DNA from: Cyclina sinensis
Lineage: Eukaryota; Mollusca; Bivalvia; Venerida; Veneridae
Length of the DNA: 64,000 nucleotides
Assembly: GCA_012932295.1 (NCBI GenBank)
Contig: JAAONU010000019.1
Span: forward strand, 20,097,908 to 20,161,907
Reading direction: 5' to 3'
Both the position numbers and the translations under genes were made by a program. Below are positions 20,166 through 34,790 of this stretch, piece by piece. Position 1 is the stretch's first letter. Each line of letters starts with the position of its first letter. The notes below the pieces were generated by a model. That model searched no databases. It saw nothing but the letters and a program-made list of their open reading frames with translations, and had not been told where the DNA came from.

Positions 20166-22159
20166 CAGAATGATTGTTTCTCTAGAGTGCCGACAGAGGA
20201 TATTGTATGATTTTACCTATGAACCTTCTTTTCACCCTTTTGCCCCACTTTTGAATCTTACACAGACCTATCAGTACAAATGTTTTGACAAATGTTTAGC
20301 ATTTGGCGCTATACAGCCTCTAGGATGATTACATACTTCCTGATCCCATGTGACCCACTTCTGAACATGACCTAGATATATCAAGACAAACATTATTTTT
20401 TGTGATGATTATTGAGAAAACATGACAAGTAGATGGTTGACATGGTTTTCCTTGATTTGGCTTGGTGACTCAGTTTCTAATCTTACTAATTTAACCTATA
20501 TGACATAGTTCCAAACTTACAATAAATATTATGGACACAAATATTTTCTAAAATTTTCATCATCTTTGGGTGGATAATATGGCCTTTTACATTATGAAAT
20601 TTTTGACCCAAGTCACCAACTTCTGAACATGACCTTTATATATCAGGACAAACATTTTATTAACTTTTCAGAATAATTGTTTTTCTGGAGTGCCAACAAA
20701 GGATATTGTATGATTTTACCTATGAACCTACCTTTGACCCTTTTTGCTCACTTTTGAACCTAACATAGACCTATCAAGAGAAATGTTTTGACAAATTTTC
20801 AGCATTTGGCGCCATACAGCCTCTAATATGATGACATTCTTTTCGATCCCCTGTGACCCACTTCTAAATATGACCTAGATATATCAAGACAAACATTATT
20901 TTTTATAATGATTATTTAGAAAACATGACAAGTAGATGGTTGACATTGTTTTCCTTGATTTGGTTTGGTGACTCAGTTTCTAATCTTACTAATTTAACCT
21001 ATATGACATAGTCACAAACTTATCCTAAATATTTTTGAGACAAACATTAAAAAATTTTTCATCATCTTTGGGAAGAAAATATGGCCTTTTACATTATAAA
21101 ATTTTTGACCCAAGTGACCAACTTCTGAACCTGATCTTTATATATCAGGACAAACATTTAAATAACTTTTCAGAATGATTTGTTCGCTGGAGTGCCGACA
21201 GAGGATATTGTATGATTTTAAATATTAACCTACTTTTTACCCTATTGGCCCACTTTTGAACCTAACATAGACGTATCAGGACTATATTTTTTTAATAACT
21301 TTCCAGAATAATTGTTTCTCTGGAGTGCCGACAGAGAATATTGTATGATAAATACATTTGAACCTACTTTTTACCCTATTGGCCCACTTTTGAACCTAAC
21401 ACAGACCTATCAGGACAAATGTTTTGACAAAATTTTCAGCATTTGGCACTATACAGCCTTTAGGATGACGACATTCTTTTTGGTTCCCTGTGACCAACTT
21501 TTGAACATGACCTAGATATATCAAGACAAACATTTTTTTTGATTATTGAGAAAACATGACAATTAGATGGTTGACATGGTTTTCCTTGATTTGGCTTGGT
21601 GACTCAGTTTCTAATCTTACTAATTTAACCTATATGACATAGTTCCAAACTTACCCTTAATATTATGGACACAAATTTTTCTAAAATTTTCATCATCTTT
21701 CGGAAGAAAATATGGCCTTTTACATGGTGACCTTCTTTTTGACCCAAGTGACCGATTTCTAAACATGACCTTTATTTATTAGGAGAAACATTTTTAATAA
21801 CTTTTCAGAATGATAGTTTCTCTGGAGTGCCGACAGAGAATATTGTATGATTTTACCTATAAACCTACTTTTTACCCAAATGGCCCACTTTTGAACCTAA
21901 CAAACACCTATCAGGACAAATATTTTTTAACAACTTTTCAGAATGATTTTTTCTCTTGGGTGCCGACAGAGGATATTGTATGATTTTACGTATGAACCTA
22001 CTTTTAACCCTATTGGCCCACTTTTGAACCTAACATAGACCTAAATTCAGGACAAATATTTTTAATAACTTTTTAGAATGATTGTTTCTCTGGAGTGCCG
22101 ACAGAGGATATTGTATGATTTTACCTATGGACCTACTTTTTACCCTTCTGGCCCACACT

Positions 22160-22580
22160 TGAACCTAACATAGAACTATCAGGACAGATGTTTTGACAAA
22201 TTTTCAGCATTTGGCGCTATAGAGCCTCTAGGATGATTATATATTTCCTCATCCCCTGTGACCCACTTCTGAGCATGACCTAGATATATCAAGACAAACA
22301 TTACATTTTGTGATGATTATTGAGAAGACATGACAAGTAGATGGTTGACATGGTTTTCCTTAATTTGGCTTGGTGACTCAGTTTCTAATCATACTAATTT
22401 AACCTATATGACATAGTTCCAAACTTACAATAAATATTATGAACACAAATATTTTCTAAAATTTTCATCATTTTTAAGGAGCAAATATGGCCTTTTACAT
22501 GGTGACTTTTTTTTGACCGAGGTAATCAACTTCTGAACATGGCCAATATATATATTATGACAAGATTTTAATAACTTTTC
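22160..22580 (+). repeat. Representative long block inside the satellite
   Basis: This is one of about two dozen long blocks that interrupt runs of 133-bp monomers. It is recognised by 'tttggcgctatagagcctct', 'gacaagtagatggttgacat', 'ggcttggtgactcagtttct' and 'aaatatggccttttacatgg'. Other copies carry 'gacaagtagatgg' near 20,420, 20,924, 23,370, 24,414, 25,855, 27,298, 28,740, 30,139, 31,581, 32,621, 36,150, 36,791, 37,961, 43,650 (altered), 45,218, 46,786, 52,974, 53,614, 55,047, 55,686, 58,850 and 59,210. The blocks resemble the flanks, so they look like remnants of the ancestral long unit. A minus-strand frame starting MASRVRSRYTGK recurs in several copies only because the repeat recurs. 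Confidence 0.8.
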
Positions 22581-25500
22581 AGAATGATTGTTTCTCTGGA
22601 GTGCCGACAGAGGATATTGTATGATTTTACCTGTATACCAACTTCTTACCCTACTGGCCAACTTTTGAACCTAACATAGACCTATCAGGACAAATATTTT
22701 TTAACAACTTTTCAGAATAATTGTTTCTCAGGAGTGCCGACAGAGGATATTCAATGATTTTACATATAAACCTACTTTTTACCCTACTGGCCCACTTTTG
22801 AACCTAACACAGACCTATCAGGACAAATATTTTGTAATAACTTTTCACCATAAATGTTTCTCTGGAGTGCCGACAGAGCATATTGTATAATTTTACCTAT
22901 GAACCTACTTTTTACCCTACTGGCCTACTTTTGAACCTAACACAGACCTATCAGGACAAATATTTGTTAATAACTTTTCAGAATAATTGTTCCTCAGGAG
23001 TGCCGACAGAGGATATTGTATGATTTTACCTATAAACCTACTCTTTACCCTACTGGCCTACTTCTGAACCTAACACAGACCTATCAGGACAAATATTTGT
23101 TAATAACTTTTCACAATAATTGTTTCTCTGGAGTGCCGACAGAGGATATTGTATGATTTTACCTATAACCTAACCTACTTTTTACCCTTTTGGCCCACTC
23201 TTGAACCTAACATAGAACTATCAGGACAGATGTTTTGACAAATTTTCAGCATTTGGCGCTATAGAGCCTCTAGGATGATTATATATTTCCTCATCCCCTG
23301 TGACCCACTTCTGAGCATGACCTAGATATATCAAGACAAACATTACATTTTGTGATGATTATTGAGAAGACATGACAAGTAGATGGTTGACATGGTTTTC
23401 CTTAATTTGGCTTGGTGACTCAGTTTCTAATCATACTAATTTAACCTCTATGACATAGTTCCAAACTTACCCTTAATATTATGGACACAAATATTTTCTA
23501 AAATTTTCATCATCTTTAAGGAGCAAATATGGCCTTTTACATGGTGACTTTTTTTTCACCGAGGTAATCAACTTCTGAACATGGCCAATATATATATTAT
23601 GACAAGATTTTAATAACTTTTCAGAATGATTCAGTTTCTCTGGAGTGCCGACAGAGGATATTGTATGAGTTTACCTGTATACCTACTTCTTACCCTACTG
23701 GCCAACTTTTGAACCTAACATAGACCTATCAGGACAAATATTTTTTAACAACTTTTCAGAATAATTGTTTCTCAGGAGTGCCGACAGAGGATATTCAATG
23801 ATTTTACCTATAAACCTACTTTTTACCCTACTGGCCCACTTTTGAACCTAACACAGACCTATCAGGACAAATATTTTGTAATAACTTTTCACCATAAATG
23901 TTTCTCTGGAGTGCTGACAGAGCATATTGTATAATTTTACCTATGAACCTACTTTTTACCCTACTGGCCTACTTTTGAACCTAACACAGACCTATCAGGA
24001 CAAATATTTGTTAATAACTTTTCAGAATAATTGTTCCTCAGGAGTGCCGACAGAGGATATTGTATGATTTTACCTATAAACCTACTCTTTACCCTACTGG
24101 CCTACTTCTGAACCTAACACAGACCTATCAGGACAAATATTTGTTAATAACTTTTCACAATAATTGTTTCTCTGGAGTGCCGACGGAGGATATTGTATGA
24201 TTTTACCTATAACCTAACCTACTTTTTACCCTTTTGGCCCACTCTTGAACCTAACATAGAACTATCAGGACAGATGTTTTGACAAATTTTCAGCATTTGG
24301 CGCTATAGAGCCTCTAGGATGATTATATATTTCCTCATCCCCTGTGACCCACTTCTGAGCATGACCTAGATATATCAAGACAAACATTACATTTTGTGAT
24401 GATTATTGAGAAGACATGACAAGTAGATGGTTGACATGGTTTTCCTTAATTTGGCTTGGTGACTCAGTTTCTAATCATACTAATTTAACCTCTATGACAT
24501 AGTTCCAAACTTACCCTTAATATTATGGACACAAATATTTTCTAAAATTTTCATCATCTTTAAGGAGCAAATATGGCCTTTTACATGGTGACTTTTTTTT
24601 GACCGAGGTAATCAACTTCTGAACATGGCCAATATATATATTATGACAAGATTTTAATAACTTTTCAGAATGATTCAGTTTCTCTGGAGTGCCGACAGAG
24701 GATATTGTATGAGTTTACCTGTATACCTACTTCTTACCCTACTGGCCAACTTTTGAACCTAACATAGACCTATCAGGACAAATATTTTTTAACAACTTTT
24801 CAGAATAATTGTTTCTCAGGAATGCCGACAGAGGACATTCAATGATTTTACCTATAAACCTACTTTTTACCCTACTGGCCCACTTTTAAACCTAACACAG
24901 ACCTATCAGGACGAATATTTTGTAAAAACTTTTCACCATAATTGTTTCTCTGGAGTGCCGACAGAGGATATTGTATGATTTTACCTATGAACCTACTTTT
25001 TACCCTACTGGCCTACTTTTGAACCTAACACAGACCTATTAGGACAAATATTTTTTAATAACTTTTCAGAATCATTGTTTCTCAGGAGTGCCGACAGAGG
25101 ATATTCTATGATTTTACCTATAAACCTACATTTTACCCTACTGGCCTACTTCTGAACCTAACACAGACCTATCAGGACAACTATTTTTCAATAACTTTTC
25201 AGAATAATTGTTTCTCAGGAGTGTCGACAGAGGATATTGTATGATTTTACATATAAACCTACTTTTTATCCTACTGGCCCACTTTTGAACCTAACACAGA
25301 CCTATCAGGACAAATATTTTGTAATAACTTTTCACCATAAATGTTTCTCTGGAGTGCCGACAGAGCATATTGTATAATTTTACCTATGAACCTACTTTTT
25401 ACCCTACTGGCCTACTTTTGAACCTAACACAGACCTATCAGGACAAATATTTGTTAATAACTTTTCAGAATAATTGTTCCTCAGGAGTGCCGACAGAGGA

Positions 25501-27140
25501 TATTGTATGATTTTACATATAAACCTACTCTTTACCCTACTGGCCTACTTCTGAACCTAACACAGACCTATCAGGACAAATATTTGTTAATAACTTTTCA
25601 CAATAATTGTTTCTCTGGAGTGCCGACGGAGGATATTGTATGATTTTACCTATAACCTAACCTACTTTTTACCCTTTTGGCCCACTCTTGAACCTAACAT
25701 AGAACTATCAGGACAGATGTTTTGACAAATTTTCAGCATTTGGCGCTATAGAGCCTCTAGGATGATTATATATTTCCTCATCCCCTGTGACCCACTTCTG
25801 AGCATGACCTAGATATATCAAGACAAACATTACATTTTGTGATGATTATTGAGAAGACATGACAAGTAGATGGTTGACATGGTTTTCCTTAATTTGGCTT
25901 GGTGACTCAGTTTCTAATCATACTAATTTAACCTCTATGACATAGTTCCAAACTTACCCTTAATATTATGGACACAAATATTTTCTAAAATTTTCATCAT
26001 CTTTAAGGAGCAAATATGGCCTTTTACATGGTGACTTTTTTTTCACCGAGGTAATCAACTTCTGAACATGGCCAATATATATATTATGACAAGATTTTAA
26101 TAACTTTTCAGAATGATTCAGTTTCTCTGGAGTGCCGACAGAGGATATTGTATGAGTTTACCTGTATACCTACTTCTTACCCTACTGGCCAACTTTTGAA
26201 CCTAACATAGACCTATCAGGACAAATATTTTTTAACAACTTTTCAGAATAATTGTTTCTCAGGAATGCCGACAGAGGACATTCAATGATTTTACCTATAA
26301 ACCTACTTTTTACCCTACTGGCCCACTTTTAAACCTAACACAGACCTATCAGGACGAATATTTTGTAAAAACTTTTCACCATAATTGTTTCTCTGGAGTG
26401 CCGACAGAGGATATTGTATGATTTTACCTATGAACCTACTTTTTACCCTACTGGCCTACTTTTGAACCTAACACAGACCTATTAGGACAAATATTTTTTA
26501 ATAACTTTTCAGAATCATTGTTTCTCAGGAGTGCCGACAGAGGATATTCTATGATTTTACCTATAAACCTACATTTTACCCTACTGGCCTACTTCTGAAC
26601 CTAACACAGACCTATCAGAACAACTATTTTTCAATAACTTTTCAGAATAATTGTTTCTCAGGAGTGTCGACAGAGGATATTGTATGATTTTACATATAAA
26701 CCTACTTTTTATCCTACTGGCCCACTTTTGAACCTAACACAGATCTATCAGGACAAATATTTTGTAATAACTTTTCACCATAATTTTTTCTCTGGAGTGC
26801 CGACAGAGGATATTGTATGATTTTACCTATGAACCTACTTTTTACCCTACTGGCCCACTTTTGAACCTAACACAGACCTATCAGGACAAATATTTTGTAA
26901 TAACTTTTCACCATAATTGTTTCTCTGGAGTGCCGACAGAGGATATTCTATGATTTTACCTATAAACCTACTTTTTATCCTACTGGCCCACTTTTGAACC
27001 TAACACAGACCTATCAGGACAGATATTTGTTAATAACTTTTCACAATAATTGTTTCACTGGAGTGCCGACAGAGAATATTGTATGATTTTACCTATGAAC
27101 CTACTTTTTACACTTTTGCCCCACTTTTGAATCTAATATA
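22170..27140 (+). repeat. Nested 1.04-kb and 1.44-kb higher-order repeats
   Basis: The phrase 'catagaactatcaggacaga' marks the start of the long block. It occurs with 'tagaac' at 22,171, 23,213, 24,257 and 25,700, spacings of 1,042, 1,044 and 1,443 bp. The difference between the last two is 399 bp, exactly three 133-bp monomers. Adjacent copies are nearly identical over hundreds of bases. Confidence 0.8.
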
Positions 27141-30100
27141 GACCTATCAGGACAAATGTTTTGACAAATTTTCAGTATCTGGCGCTATACAGCCTCTAGG
27201 ATGATTACATACTTCCTGATCCCATGTGACCCACTTCTGAACATGACCTAGGTATATCAAGACAAACATTACTTTGTGATGATTATTGAGAAAACATGAC
27301 AAGTAGATGGTAGACATGATTTTCCTTGATTTGGCTTGGTGACCCAATTTTTAATCTTACTTATTTAACATATATGACACAGGCTCAAACTTATCCTAAA
27401 TATTATGTACACAAAATTTAATATTTTCTAAAATTTTCATCATCTTTGGGTGGAAAATATGGCCTTTTACATTATAAAATTTTTGACCCAAGTTACCAAC
27501 TTCTGAACATGACCTTTATAAATCAGGACAAACATTTTATAACTCTTCAGAATGGTTGTTTCTTTGGAGTGCCGACAGAGGATATTGTATGATTTTACCT
27601 ATAAACCTACTTTTTACCCTACTGGCCTAATTCTGAACCTAACACAGACCTATCAGGACAACTATTTTTTAATAACTTTTCAGAATAATTGTTTCTCAGG
27701 AGTGCCGACAGAGGATATTCTATGATTTTACATATAAACCTACTTTTTACCCTACTGGCCCACTTTTGAACCTAACACAGACCTATCAGGACAAATATTT
27801 GTTAATAACTTTTCACCATAATTTTTTCTCTGGAGTGCCGACAGAGCATATTGTATGATTTTACCTATGAACCTACTTTTTACCCTACTGGCCTACTTTT
27901 GAACCTAACTTAGACCTATCAGGACAAATATTTGTTAATAACTTTTCACAATAATTGTTTCTCTGGAGTGCCGACAGAGGATATTGTATGATTTTACATG
28001 TATACCTACTTCTTACCCTACTGGCCAACTTTTGAACCTAACATAGACCTATCAGGACAAATATTTTTTAACAACTTTTCAGAATAATTGTTTCTCAGGA
28101 GTGCCGACAGAGGATATTCAATGATTTTACCTATAAACCTACTTTTTACCCTACTGGCCCACTTTTGAACCTAACACAGACCTATCAGGACAAATATTTT
28201 GTAATAACTTTTCACCATAATTGCTTCTCTGGAGTGCCGACAGAGCATATTGTATAATTTTACCTATGAACTTACTTTTTACCCTACTGGTCTACTTTTG
28301 AACCTAACACAGACCTATCAGGACAAATATTTGTTAATAACTTTTCACAATAATTGTTTCTCTGAAGTGCCGACAGAGGATATTGTATTATTTTACCTAT
28401 AAACCTACTTTTTACCCTACTGGCCTTCTTCTGAACCTAACATAGACCTATTAGGACAAAAAATTTTTAATAACTTTTCAGAATAATTGTTTCTCAGGAG
28501 TGCCGACAGAGAATATTCTATGATTTTACCTATAAACCTACTTTTTACCCTTTTGGCCCACTCTTGAACCTAACATAGAACTATCAGGACAGATGTTTTG
28601 ACAAATTTTCAGCATTTGGCGCTATAGAGCCTCTAGGATGATTATATATTTCCTCATCCCCTGTGACCCACTTCTGAGCTGATGACCTAGATATATCAAG
28701 ACAAACATTAAATTTTGTGATGATTATTGAGAAGACATGACAAGTAGATGGTTGACATGGTTTTCCTTAATTTGGCTTGGTGACTCAGTTTCTAATCATA
28801 CTAACTTAACCTATATGACATAGTTCCAAACTTATAAAAAAGCCGACAGAGGATATTGTATGATTTTACCTGTATACCTACTTCTTACCCTACTGGCAAA
28901 CTTTTGAACCTAACATAGACCTATCAGGACAAATATTTTTTAACAACTTTTCAGAATAATTGTTTCTCAGGGGTGCCGACAGAGGATATTCAATGATTTT
29001 ACCTATAAACCTACTTTTTACCCTACTGGCCCACTTTTGAACCTAACACAGACCTATCAGGACAAATATTTTGTAATAACTTTTCACCATAATTGTTTCT
29101 CTGGAGTGCCGACAGAGCATATTGTATAATTTTACCTATGAACCTACTTTTTACCCTACTGGCCTACTTTTGAACCTAACACAGACCTATCAGGACAAAT
29201 ATTTGTTAATAACTTTTCACAATAATTGTTTCTCTGGAGTGCCGACAGAGGATATTGTATGACTTTACCTATAAACCTACTTTTTACCCTACTGGCCTTC
29301 TTCTGAACCTAACATAGACCTATCAGGACAACTATTTTTTAATAACTTTTCAGAATCATTGTTTCTCAGGAGTGCCGACAGAGGATATTCTATGATTTTA
29401 CCTATAAACCTACATTTTACCCTACTGGCCTACTTCTGAACCTAACACAGACCTATCAGGACAACTATTTTTCAATAACTTTTCAGAATAATTGTTTCTC
29501 AGGAGTGTCGACAGAGGATATTGTATGATTTTACATATAAACCTACTTTTTATCCTACTGGCCCACTTTTGAACCTAACACAGATCTATCAGGACAAATA
29601 TTTTGTAATAACTTTTCACCATAATTTTTTCTCTGGAGTGCCGACAGAGGATATTGTATGATTTTACCTATGAACCTACTTTTTACCCTACTGGCCCACT
29701 TTTGAACCTAACACAGACCTATCAGGACAAATATTTTGTAATAACTTTTCACCATAATTGTTTCTCTGGAGTGCCGACAGAGGATATTCTATGATTTTAC
29801 CTATAAACCTACTTTTTATCCTACTGGCCCACTTTTGAACCTAACACAGACCTATCAGGACAGATATTTGTTAATAACTTTTCACAATAATTGTTTCACT
29901 GGAGTGCCGACAGAGAATATTGTATGATTTTACCTATGAACCTACTTTTTACACTTTTGCCCCACTTTTGAATCTAATATAGACCTATCAGGACAAATGT
30001 TTTGACAAATTTTCAGTATCTGGCGCTATACAGCCTCTAGGATGATTACATACTTCCTGATCCCATGTGACCCACTTCTGAACATGACCTAGGTATATCA

Positions 30101-31676
30101 AGACAAACATTACTTTGTGATGATTATTGAGAAAACATGACAAGTAGATGGTAGACATGATTTTCCTTGATTTGGCTTGGTGACCCAATTTTTAATCTTA
30201 CTTATTTAACATATATGACACAGGCTCAAACTTATCCTAAATATTATGTACACAAAATTTAATATTTTCTAAAATTTTCATCATCTTTGGGTGGAAAATA
30301 TGGCCTTTTACATTATAAAATTTTTGACCCAAGTTACCAACTTCTGAACATGACCTTTATAAATCAGGACAAACATTTTATAACTCTTCAGAATGGTTGT
30401 TTCTTTGGAGTGCCGACAGAGGATATTGTATGATTTTACCTATAAACCTACTTTTTACCCTACTGGCCTAATTCTGAACCTAACACAGACCTATCAGGAC
30501 AACTATTTTTTAATAACTTTTCAGAATAATTGTTTCTCAGGAGTGCCGACAGAGGATATTCTATGATTTTACATATAAACCTACTTTTTACCCTACTGGC
30601 CCACTTTTGAACCTAACACAGACCTATCAGGACAAATATTTGTTAATAACTTTTCACCATAATTTTTTCTCTGGAGTGCCGACAGAGCATATTGTATGAT
30701 TTTACCTATGAACCTACTTTTTACCCTACTGGCCTACTTTTGAACCTAACTTAGACCTATCAGGACAAATATTTGTTAATAACTTTTCACAATAATTGTT
30801 TCTCTGGAGTGCCGACAGAGGATATTGTATGATTTTACATGTATACCTACTTCTTACCCTACTGGCCAACTTTTGAACCTAACATAGACCTATCAGGACA
30901 AATATTTTTTAACAACTTTTCAGAATAATTGTTTCTCAGGAGTGCCGACAGAGGATATTCAATGATTTTACCTATAAACCTACTTTTTACCCTACTGGCC
31001 CACTTTTGAACCTAACACAGACCTATCAGGACAAATATTTTGTAATAACTTTTCACCATAATTGCTTCTCTGGAGTGCCGACAGAGCATATTGTATAATT
31101 TTACCTATGAACTTACTTTTTACCCTACTGGTCTACTTTTGAACCTAACACAGACCTATCAGGACAAATATTTGTTAATAACTTTTCACAATAATTGTTT
31201 CTCTGGAGTGCCGACAGAGGATATTCTATGATTTTACCTTTAAACCTACTTTTTACCCTACTGTCCCACTTTTGAACCTAACACAGACCTATCAGGACAA
31301 ATATTTTGTAATAACTTTTCACCATAATTGTTTCTCTGGAGTGCCGACAGAGCATATTGTATAATTTTACCCATGAACCTACTTTTTACCCTTTTGGCCC
31401 ACTCTTGAACCTAACATAGAACTATCAGGACAGATGTTTTGACAAATTTTCAGCATTTGGCGCTATAGAGCCTCTAGGATGATTATATATTTCCTCATCC
31501 CCTGTGACCCACTTCTGAGCTGATGACCTAGATATATCAAGACAAACATTAAATTTTGTGATGATTATTGAGAAGACATGACAAGTAGATGGTTGACATG
31601 GTTTTCCTTAATTTGGCTTGGTGACTCAGTTTCTAATCATACTAACTTAACCTATATGATATAGTTCCAAACTTAC
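26500..31676 (+). repeat. 2,841-bp segmental duplication inside satellite
   Basis: Positions 26,500-28,835 match 29,341-31,676 almost perfectly at an offset of 2,841 bp. Both carry the unusual 5-bp insertion in 'cttctgagctgatgacctag', ending at about 28,690 and 31,531. The 201-bp frames at 27,147-27,347 and 29,988-30,188 (minus) give identical peptides. Monomers at about 28,361-28,500 and 31,202-31,341 belong to different subtypes although their lengths agree, as expected from local conversion. Confidence 0.8.
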
Positions 31677-33379
31677 AATAAATATTATAGACACAAATAT
31701 TTTCTAAAATTTTCATCATCTTTAAGGAGCAAATATGGCCTTTTACATGGTGACTTTTTTTTGACCGAGGTAATCAACTTCTGAACATGGCCAATATATA
31801 TTATGACAAGATTTTAATAACTTTTCAGAATGATTGTTTCTCTGGAGTGCTGACAGAGGATACGTATTGTATGATTTTACCTGTATACCTACTTCTTACC
31901 CTACTGGCCAACTTTTGAACCTAACATAGACATATCAGGAAAAATATTTTTTAACAACTTTTCAGAATAATTGTTTCTCAGGAGTGCCGACAGAGGATAT
32001 TCAATGATTTTACCTATAAACCTACTTTTTAACCTACTGGCCCACTTTTGAACCTAACACAGACCTATCAGGACAAATATTTTGTAATAACTTTTCACCA
32101 TAATTGTTTCTCTTGAGTGCCGACAGAGCATATTGTATAATTTTACCTATGAACCTACTTTTTACCCTACTGGCCTACTTTTGAACCTAACACAGACCTA
32201 TCAGGACAAATATTTGTTAATAACTTTTCACAATAATTGTTTCTCTGAAGTGCCGACAGAGGATATTGTATTATTTTACCTATAAACCTACTTTTTACCC
32301 TACTGGCCTTCTTCTGAACCTAACATAGACCTATTAGGACAAAAAATTTTTAATAACTTTTCAGAATAATTGTTTCTCAGGAGTGCCGACAGAGAATATT
32401 CTATGATTTTACCTATAAACCTACTTTTTACCCTTTTGGCCCACTCTTGAACCTAACATAGAACTATCAGGACAGATGTTTTGACAAATTTTCAGCATTT
32501 GGCGCTATAGAGCCTCTAGGATGATTATATATTTCCTCATCCCCTGTGACCCACTTCTGAGCATGACCTAGATATATCAAGACAAACATTACATTTTGTG
32601 ATGATTATTGAGAAGACATGACAAGTAGATGGTTGACATGGTTTTCCTTAATTTGGCTTGGTGACTCAGTTTCTAATCATACTAATTTAACCTATATGAC
32701 ATAGTTCCAAACTTATAAAAAAGCCGACAGAGGATATTGTATGATTTTACCTGTATACCTACTTCTTACCCTACTGGCAAACTTTTGAACCTAACATAGA
32801 CCTATCAGGACAAATATTTTTTAACAACTTTTCAGAATAATTGTTTCTCAGGGGTGCCGACAGAGGATATTCAATGATTTTACCTATAAACCTACTTTTT
32901 ACCCTACTGGCCCACTTTTGAACCTAACACAGACCTATCAGGACAAATATTTTGTAATAACTTTTCACCATAATTGTTTCTCTGGAGTGCCGACAGAGCA
33001 TATTGTATAATTTTACCTATGAACCTACTTTTTACCCTACTGGCCTACTTTTGAACCTAACACAGACCTATCAGGACAAATATTTGTTAATAACTTTTCA
33101 CAATAATTGTTTCTCTGGAGTGCCGACAGAGGATATTGTATGACTTTACCTATAAACCTACTTTTTACCCTACTGGCCTTCTTCTGAACCTAACATAGAC
33201 CTATCAGGACAACTATTTTTTAATAACTTTTCAGAATCATTGTTTCTCAGGAGTGCCGACAGAGGATATTCTATGATTTTACCTATAAACCTACATTTTA
33301 CCCTACTGGCCTACTTCTGAACCTAACACAGACCTATCAGGACAACTATTTTTCAATAACTTTTCAGAATAATTGTTTC

Positions 33380-34790
33380 TCAGGAGTGCCGACAGAGGAT
33401 ATTCTATGATTTTACATATAAACCTACTTTTTACCCTACTGGCCCACTTTTGAACCTAACACAGACCTATCAGGACGAATATTTGTTCAAAACTTTTCAC
33501 CATATTTTTTTCTCTGGAGTGCGGACAGAGCATATTGTATAATTTTACCCATGAAACTACTTTTCACCCTACTGGCCTACTTTTGAACCTAACACAGACC
33601 TATCAGGACAAATATTTGTTAATAACTTTTCACAATAATTGTTTCTCTGGAGTGCCGACAGAGGATATTGTATGATTTTACCTATAAACCTACTTTTTAC
33701 CCTACTGGCTTTCTTCTAAACCTAACATAGACCTATTAGGACAAAAATCTTTTAATAACTTTTCAGAATAATTGTTTCTCAGTAGTGCCGACAGAGGATA
33801 TTCTATGATTTTACCTATAAACATACTTTTTACCCTACTGGCCTACTTTTGAATCTAACTTAGACCTATCAGGACAAATATTTGTTAATAACTTTTCACA
33901 ATAATTGTTTCTCTGGAGTGCCGACAGAGGATATTGTATGATTTTACCTGTATACCTACTTCTTACCCTACTGGCCAACTTTTGAACCTAACATAGACCT
34001 ATCAGGACAAATATTTTTTAACAACTTTTCAGAATAATTGTTTCTCAGGAGTGCCGACAGAGGATATTCAATGATTTTACCTATAAACCTACTTTTTACC
34101 CTACTGGCCCACTTTTGAACTTAACACAGACCTATCAGGACGAATATTTGTTCAAAACTTTTCACCATATTTTTTTCTCTGGAGTGCGGACAGAGCATAT
34201 TGTATAATTTTACCCATGAAACTACTTTTCACCCTACTGGCCTACTTTTGAACCTAACACAGACCTATCAGGACAAATATTTGTTAATAACTTTTCACAA
34301 TAATTGTTTCTCTGGAGTGCCGACAGAGGATATTGTATGATTTTACCTATAAACCTACTTTTTACCCTACTGGCTTTCTTCTAAACCTAACATAGACCTA
34401 TTAGGACAAAAATCTTTTAATAACTTTTCAGAATAATTGTTTCTCAGTAGTGCCGACAGAGGATATTCTATGATTTTACCTATAAACATACTTTTTACCC
34501 TACTGGCCTACTTTTGAATCTAACTTAGACCTATCAGGACAAATATTTGTTAATAACTTTTCACAATAATTGTTTCTCTGGAGTGCCGACAGAGGATATT
34601 GTATGATTTTACCTGTATACCTACTTCTTACCCTACTGGCCAACTTTTGAACCTAACATAGACCTATCAGGACAAATATTTTTTAACAACTTTTCAGAAT
34701 AATTGTTTCTCAGGAGTGCCGACAGAGGATATTCAATGATTTTACCTATAAACCTACTTTTTACCCTACTGGCCCACTTTTGAACTTAAC
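33380..34790 (+). repeat. 665-bp tandem duplication (five monomers)
   Basis: The odd phrase 'ggagtgcggacagagcat' and the flanking 'tttgttcaaaacttttcacc' occur at 33,482 and again 665 bp later, at 34,147. All monomers between them are repeated in the same order. 665 is five times 133. Confidence 0.8.

Noticed and set aside
27147..30188. Identical minus-strand frames (MGHQAKSRK...) as paired genes
   Set aside because: Both lie in the 2,841-bp duplicated long block of the satellite.
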